This document shows positions 56,827-64,000 of a DNA stretch of 64,000 nucleotides, piece by piece (positions within the stretch are counted from its first letter, which is position 1; each line of letters begins with the position of its first letter). A program made the translations under genes and the position numbers. This stretch comes from Cherax quadricarinatus (Eukaryota > Arthropoda > Malacostraca > Decapoda > Parastacidae). The notes under the pieces were generated by a model. It made no database searches, had not been told where the DNA came from, and worked only from the letters and a program-made list of their open reading frames with translations. The DNA is taken from assembly GCF_038502225.1 (NCBI RefSeq), contig NC_091369.1, positions 17,763,843-17,827,842 on the forward strand, given 5' to 3'.

Positions 56827-56944
56827 GTGAGCTCTACTTACTACGCTTCCCACAACAGCTCTTTTAAATGGTTGCCTGAATTTTTCCGCTCTAAAGTTTG
56901 GTTCATATGTTGGGGACGCCTAAGCCGATCGGCTTCAGTTTTAT

Positions 56945-56948
<4 letters not shown>

Positions 56949-56992
<44 letters not shown>

Positions 56993-58215
56993 TCTTTATT
57001 TACTACAAATACATGTACAAGGAATTGATCAGACCCTGATCCACCATGAAGCCTGGTCTCAGACCGGGCCGCGGGGGTGTTGAGCCCTGAAACCCTCTCC
57101 AGGTAAACTCCAGGTAAGGCCTGGAGGTTACCTGGAGGTTATTCCGGGGATCAACGCCCCCGCGGCCCGGTCCATGACCAGGCCTCCCGATGGATCAGGG
57201 CCTGATCAACTAGGCTGTTACTGCTGGCCGCACGCAGTCCAACGTACGAGCCACAGCCCGGCTGATCCGGCACTGACTTTAGGTATCTGTCCAGCTCTCT
57301 CTTGAAGGCAGCCAGGGGTTTATTGGCAATTCCCCTAATGCTTGATGGGAGGCTGTTGAACAGTTTTGGGCCCCGGACACTTATGGTGTTTTCCCTTAGT
57401 GTACCAATGGCGCCCCTACTTTTTATTGGCGGCATTTTGCATCGCCTGCCCAGTCTTTTAATTTCGTAGGGAGTGATTTCTGTGTGCAGATTTGGGACCA
57501 TTCCTTCCAAGATTTTCCAAGTGTAGATTATGATATATCTCTCCCTCCTGCGTTCCAACGAGTACAAGTCAAGTGCTTCCAAGCGTTCCCAGTAGTTAAG
57601 GTGCTTGACAGAACTTATACGTGCAGTAAAGATCTCTGTACACTCTCTAGATCTGCGATTTCACCTGCTTTGAATGGAGATGTTAATGTACAGCAGTATT
57701 CCAGCCTAGAGAGAACAAGTGATTTGAAAAGGATCATCATGGGCTTGGCATCTCTCGTTTTGAAAGTTCTCATTATCCATCCTATCATTTTCTTTGCACG
57801 TGCGATCGTGGCACTGTTGTGATCCTTGAAAGTGAGATCCTCAGACATTACTACTCCCAGGTCCCTTACATTATTTTTCCGCTCTATTGTATGGCCGGAG
57901 TCAGTAGTATACTCTGTTCTAGTTATTATCTCCTCCAGTTTTCCATAACGGAGTAGTTGGAATTTGTCCTCATTGAACATCATATTGTTTACCGTTGCCC
58001 ACTGGAAAACTTTGTTTATATCTTCTTGGAGGTTAACCGCGTCCTCAGCAGATGACAGCCTCATGCAGATCCTAGTATCATCCGCAAAGGATGATACGGT
58101 GCTGTGGTGTATATCTCTGTTTATGTCTGATATGAGGATAAGGAATAAGATGGGGGCGAGTACTGTGCCTTGTGGAACAGAGCTCTTCACTATGGCAGCC
58201 TCCGATTTAACTCTG
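56949..58215 (-). mobile_element. LINE-D copy 2, 5' truncated
   Basis: The minus-strand copy ends in a tandem CTCCAGGTAAACTCCAGGTA-type 3' region (about 57095-57140), then GTAAATAAAGATAATAAT. The last merges into an (AAT)n/(ATT)n tract at 56949-56993. It is truncated 5' just upstream of RT motif B. Confidence 0.8.
57151..58190 (-). pseudogene. LINE-D copy 2 RT C-terminal half
   Basis: 'SSVPQGTVLAPILFLILISD' (motif B), 'VSSFADDTRICM' (motif C, DD intact), 'ATVNNMMFNEDKFQLLRYGK' and 'MIGWIMRTFKTRDAKPMMIL' form one frame (58190-57615). After a frameshift the end follows: 'LYSLERRRERYIIIYTWKI' and 'RGPKLFNSLPSSIRGI' (57582-57151). Confidence 0.85.
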
Positions 58216-58288
58216 TTGACATCAGTGACATACTACTATATATAAAGCCTCTTGTTATGCACAGAATTTCGGGCAAATTGGGTTAGAT

Positions 58289-58345
58289 TTGTCCCAGGAT
58301 GCGACCCACACCAGTCGACTAACACCCAGGTACCCATTTTACTGA
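58289..58345 (-). mobile_element. SINE body fragment
   Basis: It matches the central body of the SINE (CAGGATGCGACCCACACCAG, then GTCGACTAACACCCAGGTAC). Only about 57 bp remain, next to the LINE-C tail. Confidence 0.7.
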
Positions 58346-58979
58346 TTCAAATTCAAATTCAAATTCAAAGTTTATTCTCTATAAGGATTACAATGCTGAG
58401 TTTACAGAATTTGGTTATTGTGTGGTTTACATGTAGTAAAATAATGATTACAGAGTGTACCACTAGAACACCTAGCATGGCTAGGCATTTCGGGCAGACT
58501 TAGTTTAATTCTTAATTTTAAAATATTACAAATTATGAGGTAAGTTGGTATTATGGCTAAGTGACTAAATACTAGTTTGTGAGTTTAGCAATGTGAATGC
58601 TTTTGTTTTGGCATAGTACATAGTTTCAGTATTGGAGTATCACAGGATTCATTATTTTAAGACTGAGATTAATATTTCTGTTTATGGTCAAATGGGTGAG
58701 TGAGTGTAAGTGTGAACCACCAGGTGGTATTCGTGTAGTTAGTTGATGGGGTGTATCAGGGAGATAAGATGTTTTCTAATGGTAGTTTTGAAGGTGATGA
58801 ATGTGTCTGCAGTTCTAGAGTTCTCAGGTAGGGTGTTCCAGATTTTAGGGCCTTTGACATACATTGAATTTTTGTAAAGGTTTAGTCGGACATGGGGAAT
58901 GTCGTAGAGATGTTTGTGTCTGGTGTTATGCCTGTGAGTTCTGTCACAACTATCAAGAAAGCGTTTTAAGTCAAGGTTG

Positions 58980-61686
58980 ATATTAGAGTTTAAGGCCCTG
59001 TTGATGTAGATTGCACAGTAGTAAGTAAGTGTGGATGTACTGAACAGGGAGTAAGATTGGATCTATGAAGAGTGGGGGGGTGTGTTGCCAGGGATGGGAT
59101 TTAGTGATTATTCTTACTGCAGCTTTTTGTTGGGTTATCATTGGCTTTAGGTGTGTTGCTGCAGTTGATCCCCAAGCACAAATAGCATAGGTGAGGTATG
59201 GATAAATAAGTGAGTGGTATAGTGTGAGAAGGGCATTTTGCGGCACGTAGTACCGTATCTCGGTAGGATCCCAACCGTTTTGGATACTTTTTTGGTTATA
59301 TGTTGGATATGGGTGCTGAAATTCAGGTTGTTGTCAAGGTATAGGCCTAGGAATTTGCCCTCATTATGTCTGGTAATTAGAGTGTTGTCAATCTTAATGT
59401 TAATTTGTGCATCTCCTGCTCTGCTACCAAACATAATATAGTAGGTTTTGTCAGTGTTTAGCGTAAGTTTATTGGCTGTCATCCAAATCGATATTTTGAT
59501 CAGCTCCTCGTTAACAATGGTGTTGAGGGTGGCAAGATTAGGGTGAGAGATGACATAAGTCGTGTCGTCAGCAAAGAGAATGGGTTTCAGGTGTTGGGAT
59601 ATGTCTGGAAGATCATTGATGTATATGAGGAAGAGCAGGGGACCAAGGACACTTCCCTGCGGAACTCCAGTATCAAGTGGCCGTGTTGCTGATGCTGTCT
59701 TTAATGGTGACATACTGATACCTATTAGTAAGGTAAGATTTGAAATAAGTAAGCGCATGGCCTCTTATACCGTAATGGTCAAGTTTGTGGAGTAGGATGT
59801 CGTGGTCTACTGTGTCAAAAGCTTTTCTTAGGTCAATAAAAATTCCTAGTGGATATTCCTTATTTTCCAATGCTGTGTAAAGCAGATCTAGCATTTTTAT
59901 GATTGCATCATTAGTGCTTTTATTTTTTCCTGAATCCAAATTGGCAGGGGTTGAGTATGTTTTGTGCCATTATAAATGAATACAGTCTCCTGTGCACGAG
60001 TTTCTCAAATATTTTGGATAGCAATGGTAAGTTAGATATTGGCCTATAGTTGTTTAAGTCTGTAGGGTCACCACCTATATGTATTGGTGTAACCCTTGCC
60101 ATCTTGAGTAGTTTCGGGAAGGTGCTAGTTTCTAGTGACTTGTTAAAAAGTAATGAAACAGCATGCGAAAGGACATGGGCCGCTCGCTTGTACAGTAATG
60201 GTGGGACATGAGACAGATTCCCTGAGTTATTTTTAAGTGACTTTATAATTTCGTTGACTTCCGTGGGCTCAGTTGGTGCAAGATAGAAGGAATTTGGAAA
60301 ATTCCCATCTATGTAGTCCCCGGCATGGGCATTGGTATGTGAAATTTTATTGGCGAGATTAGATCCTATGGTTGAGAAGAAGTCGTTTATCTTGTTAGCT
60401 GTGTCAGTGGGATGTAGTGGTGTTTCATTAGGTTTAGTTAGGACAATATTCTTGTTTTTTTTCAGTTTGTGGGTCCCTAGAATCTGAGAGAGTGTTTTCC
60501 AGGTCGTTTTTATATCTCCTCTAGTGTCTGTGAATCTACTGGAGTAGTATAGTTTGGCTTTCTTTATTACTTTGGTGAGAACTGATGAATAGTGTTTAAG
60601 AATATCTTTGTGTATTAAGCCCTGTCTATTTTGCTTTTTATATTGGTGTTTCTTGTCAATGGATTTCAGAATGGTGCTGGTTAGCCATGGGCAACCAAGC
60701 CGTTTGTTTGTGATCTGTTTCGTTTTTATAGGACAATATTTGTTGTATAGTCTAAGTAATTTGTTAAGAAAAATGTGTGTCCAGTCATCAATACCACTGG
60801 CCTTGGAGAATTCTGTAGGCCAGTCAACAGGCTCTAGGTCAGCTGTGAACTTCCTTATTGAGGCCTCATCATGGAGTCTAAATGAGACTTTGTTGTATTC
60901 AAGTGGTGGTTTACTAATGTTTGTCAGGAGGAAGGTAGGGTAGTGGTCTGTAGTGCTATCTGTGATTATCCCTGATTTAAGGGGGGCTAGTATATTGGTC
61001 CATATGTGGTCTATTATGGTTGCACTTGTCTCAGTGAGCCTGGTTGGTTTAGTTATTGTTGGTATGAGAAGTGTTTTGTTCATATTGTTGATGAAATCAG
61101 TTACTGGCTGATCATCTAGTAAGCCAAGGTTGATGTTGAAGTCTCCAGCTAAGAGAAGGTGGTGCTTATTCATTTGTCTGTTTGTTATTAGTGACATTAA
61201 TTTCTCACTGAAATTTGGTATGTTTGTGTGAGGTATCCGGTAAATGGCACCGATTGTTATAGGTGTCTTAAGGTTTTTTACAGTAAAATTAGCAGAAATG
61301 TATTCATCACTAAAGCAAGTGGTGCTAATACAAGATAATTGGTTAGAGTAATAGATTGCAATACCACCCCCAACTTTGTTTGGTCTGCAGTTGTGAATTG
61401 CTGTGTATCCTGGTAGAGGGTAGATATCTATTGTGTTCTGCTTAAGCCAGGTCTCAGTAAGAATAATGCAGGAGAAGGGTGTCTTTAGTGATTCAAGGAG
61501 TGGTAGGAGGTCATCATAGTGTTTGCTTAAGGACCTGATGTTGTAGTTAAGTACTGATAGACTTTTAGCATTGTTTAGGATAGTGCTGGCTTGTGATGCT
61601 GTGTAATAAAGGCAGTTACTTTCCAATAGGTTTTGATTGGGTGTCAGATTATGGAAGTTTAGATCAAGGTCAACGTGATCAATCAT
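58980..61686 (-). pseudogene. LINE-C ORF2: endonuclease and RT, three frameshifts
   Basis: The start is 'MIDHVDLDLNFHNLTPNQN' at 61686. Endonuclease motifs are 'LNYNIRSLSKHYDDLLPLL', 'LTETWL', 'AGDFNINLGLL' and 'STTDHYPTF'. RT motifs are 'NNYRPISNLPLLSKIFEKLV', 'CQFGFRK', 'IFIDLRKAFDTVDHDIL' (motif A), '[20 protein letters not shown]' (motif B) and 'LFADDTTYV' (motif C). The first 588 codons are uninterrupted. A run of six A at about 59930 causes the first frameshift; others are at about 59690 and 59245. Catalytic residues are otherwise present, so this copy decayed recently. Confidence 0.88.
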
Positions 61687-61821
61687 CTTCTAGGTTTAAA
61701 TTATGGTTATTTATATCCTGAGTTGTGTGTTGAGTTCTAGTACTGATATCTGTAGTGGTGGGAAGTTTGGATAAGTATATAGCTAGAGTATTTTGGTGAT
61801 ATAGAGTATAGTCACTACTAC

Positions 61822-62228
61822 ACATAATGAAGTTGATGTTGTCTATGTGTTGTGCTGGAATGAACTAAAGTACAACTAGGTATAAACTAGTAATATAAAA
61901 ATACAAATTAAAAATAGAACAAGACTCTCACTTGTAATTGCACTAAGGTCTAATATAATGACTTTTGTGGAGTCTATGTTTTGAGTTAGAATGAGCTATA
62001 GTACAACTAGGTTTAATCTAATAATATAAAAATACAAATTAAAAATAGCACCAGTCTCTCACTAGTAATTGCACTATGGTCTAATATAGTGAATTTGGTA
62101 TTGACTATGTATTGAGCTAGAATGAGTTATAGTACAACTGAGTTTAATCTAATAATATAAAAAAGGCACAAGACTCTCAACTGTAATTGCACTAAGGTCT
62201 TATATAAGTTGTTTACAAGAATTAGAGT
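61822..62228 (-). repeat. 131-bp tandem units upstream of LINE-C ORF2
   Basis: About three copies at 131-bp spacing: the word TACAACT recurs at 61871, 62002 and 62133. Lying upstream of the ORF2 start, they may be monomer-type 5' UTR/promoter repeats of LINE-C. Confidence 0.75.
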
Positions 62229-62230
62229 AT

Positions 62231-62774
62231 AACTACATTTAAATTGACAGGATAAAATACACAAGTTAAGGTAGCAAAAGAATAATAAAAAAATGATAAA
62301 AATAAAAATGACAATGACTTGGTTATAATATGCTAGTAAGATGGTAGACAGGATAATATAAAAGTTGTAGTTGAAAATACTAGTTTAAAAAAGTATAGAA
62401 TAAAAGTGGTCAATAAAAGAAGTTTACAATAAGTTTGGTCAATATAGTTTAAAGCAAAATTCGGCAATAATAGGGATTTTAGAATAAAATTGGGCAATTG
62501 AGTACTTCTTAAAGTGAGGTAGAATTATTGAGGACAAGTTATGGCTAGTTTATAATAAAATAAGATAGAACAGTGATGCGGTAAGTTGTAAAAAGGGAGA
62601 TAGATTCTGTAGATATTAAACACAATTAAGACTATGAGGTAGAATGGTCGTTGAATACAACAATGACAATCAAAAGTAGTTGGGGTGTTAGAATTTTAGG
62701 GGGGCACAAATTTATGACAATACGTGTATATCACTAACGGTGGACTATGGGTATTATCTACACTTACTGCACTT
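62231..62774. other. AT-rich sequence, possibly LINE-C 5' region
   Basis: No coding or known repeat is visible. Recurrent TTGGTCAAT and GGCAAT words suggest degenerate short repeats. Confidence 0.35.
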
Positions 62775-62860
62775 TACTGATGGGTGAACATAGACAACCG
62801 ATGTAAGGAAACACGACCAATGTTACCACCCTTCGCCAGGAATTGAACCCGATTCCTGCA
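62775..62860 (-). mobile_element. degenerate SINE fragment
   Basis: It corresponds to the tRNA-like end and adjacent body of the SINE (GGTGAACA, GTGTAAGGAAAC-like and GCCAGGAATTGAACCCG, a decayed B box). Confidence 0.6.
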
Positions 62861-62977
62861 GGTGTCCAGTGACGAAAATTATACAGCCAATCGCAAGTTT
62901 CATGGAATAAATCACATAACTTCCGACAAACATTATTTGCACAGCTTCTTGCATTAAGAAATGTTGTATACTAGTTA

Positions 62978-63635
62978 AGTGAAGCTTAAGAGTCTAGTCA
63001 AAATATGCAGGTGAAGAGTCTAGTTAAAATATGCAAGTGAAGAGTCTAGTTAAAATATGAAGGTGAAGAGTCAAGTCAAAATATGCTGATGAAGAGTCTA
63101 GTTAAAATATGCAGGTGAAGAGTCTAATCAAAATATGCATGTGAAGAGTCTAGTCAAAATATTCAGGTGAAGAGTCTAGTTAAAATATGCAGGTGAAGAG
63201 TCTAGTTAAAATATGCAGGTGAAGAGTCTAGTTAAAATATGCAGGTGAAGAGTCTAGTTAAAATATGCAGGTGAAGAGTCTAGTTAAAATATGCAGGTGA
63301 AGAGTCTAGTCAAAATATGCTGGTGAAGAGTCTAGTTAAAATATGCAGGTGAAGAGTCTAGTTAAAATATGCAGGTGAAGAGTCTAATCAAAATATGCAT
63401 GTGAAGAGTCTAGTCAAAATATTCAGGTGAAGAGTCTAGTTAAAATATGCAGGTGAAGAGTCTAGTTAAAATATGCAGGTGAAGAGTCTAGTTAAAATAT
63501 GCAGGTGAAGAGTCTAGTTAAAATATGCAGGTGAAGAGTCTAGTTAAAATATGCAGGTGAAGAGTCTAGTCAAAATATGCAGGTGAAGAGTCTAGTTAAA
63601 ATATGCAGGTGAAGAGTCTAGTCAAAATATGCAGG
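62978..63635 (+). repeat. 26-bp tandem repeat, about 25 units
   Basis: Units GTGAAGAGTCTAGTTAAAAT plus ATGCAG, period 26 bp. A block of about ten units appears to be duplicated (63060-63330 and 63330-63640 share the same variants, for example GCATGTGAAG and ATTCAGG). Confidence 0.97.
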
Positions 63636-63722
63636 CGCAAATTATATGTGTAAACTAGTTTGAAATTATTCCCTTTAGTTAAAATCACGTTAATTATATT
63701 TGAGTTAACCTCTTATGGACAG

Positions 63723-64000
63723 TTTCAGTTTTTAAGAAATCCTGCAGATTTCAAGAAATGCTTCAGATTATAAGAAATGCTGCAGATTTTAAGAAATGCT
63801 TCAGATTTTAAGAAATGCTGCAGATTTTAAGAAATGCTGCAGATTTTAAGAAATGCTGCAGATTTTAAGAAATGCTTCAGATTTTAAGAAATGCTACAGA
63901 TTTTAAGAAATACTGCAGATTTTAAGAAATGCTGGCTGCAGATTTTAAGAAATGCTACCGATTTTAAGAAATGCTTTAGATTTTAAGAAATGCTTCAGAT
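63723..64000 (+). repeat. 19-bp tandem repeat, about 14 units, runs off the window
   Basis: Unit GCAGATTTTAAGAAATGCT, alternating GCTG, GCTT and GCTA at the junction. Period 19 bp. Confidence 0.96.

Larger units (their letters stand above)
58346..62230 (-). mobile_element. LINE-C copy 2 (L2-like), nearly complete
   Basis: It has a (TTTGAA)n-type tail at 58346-58371, ORF2 on the minus strand from 61686 to about 58980, and a 5' region with 131-bp tandem units (61822-62228). Three frameshifts interrupt ORF2; there are few stops. Confidence 0.8.

Overview
This is eukaryotic, invertebrate-type DNA. It contains four spliced exons of one host gene, an M1 aminopeptidase N, set in very large repeat-filled introns. 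Almost everything else is transposable elements, microsatellites and minisatellites. The aminopeptidase sequence, the mix of CR1/L2/I/RTE non-LTR elements with Penelope-like elements (PLEs), and the abundance of (TG)n, (TA)n and (ATT)n arrays suggest an arthropod, most likely a decapod crustacean. That assignment is an inference, not proven.

Layout. 1-1150: microsatellites and unassigned DNA. 1152-12352: a four-level nest, in which a PLE (-) is split by a CR1-type LINE (LINE-A, +), itself split by an I-like LINE with an RNase H domain (LINE-B) and by a pogo/Tigger-like TIR element. 12.36-18.0 kb: LINE and RTE tails, a second TIR element carrying an L2-like LINE (LINE-C, -), an unrecognised candidate terminal exon, and a small Tigger MITE. 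18.3-19.0 kb: a 70-bp tandem repeat running into a 100-N assembly gap. 19.2-25.7 kb: LINE-D, split by a solo-LTR-like insertion with a 5-bp target duplication and by a LINE-A copy that itself carries a hammerhead-type insertion. 25.7-26.6 kb: PLE fragments. 26.8-32.3 kb: three same-strand copies of LINE-E (CR1-like) separated by (TG)n; the first has both ORFs open.

32.84-56.83 kb (+): aminopeptidase N exons at 32841, 42547, 51039 and 56643. The first carries the HEXXH-X18-E zinc site. Intron 1 holds nested hammerhead elements, a tRNA-derived SINE and a 4-kb 38-bp minisatellite. Intron 2 holds two LINE-A copies, one with a 265-bp palindromic end, and an antisense SINE. Intron 3 holds (ATT)n, an RTE tail, large (TA)n arrays and a 1.2-kb 18-bp satellite. 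56.9-64 kb: LINE-D (-), a SINE fragment, a nearly full-length LINE-C (-) with 131-bp tandem units upstream, and 26-bp and 19-bp satellites.

The most interesting system is a family of short elements whose inverted ends each carry a hammerhead-ribozyme-like motif (CUGANGA, stem II, GAAA, a minimal ACGU stem III, and a stem I that pairs in the right register). They are flanked by 10-13-bp target duplications and share their ends with the PLEs here. Stem I and the C3-G8 core pair covary between subfamilies, which supports a selected RNA structure.
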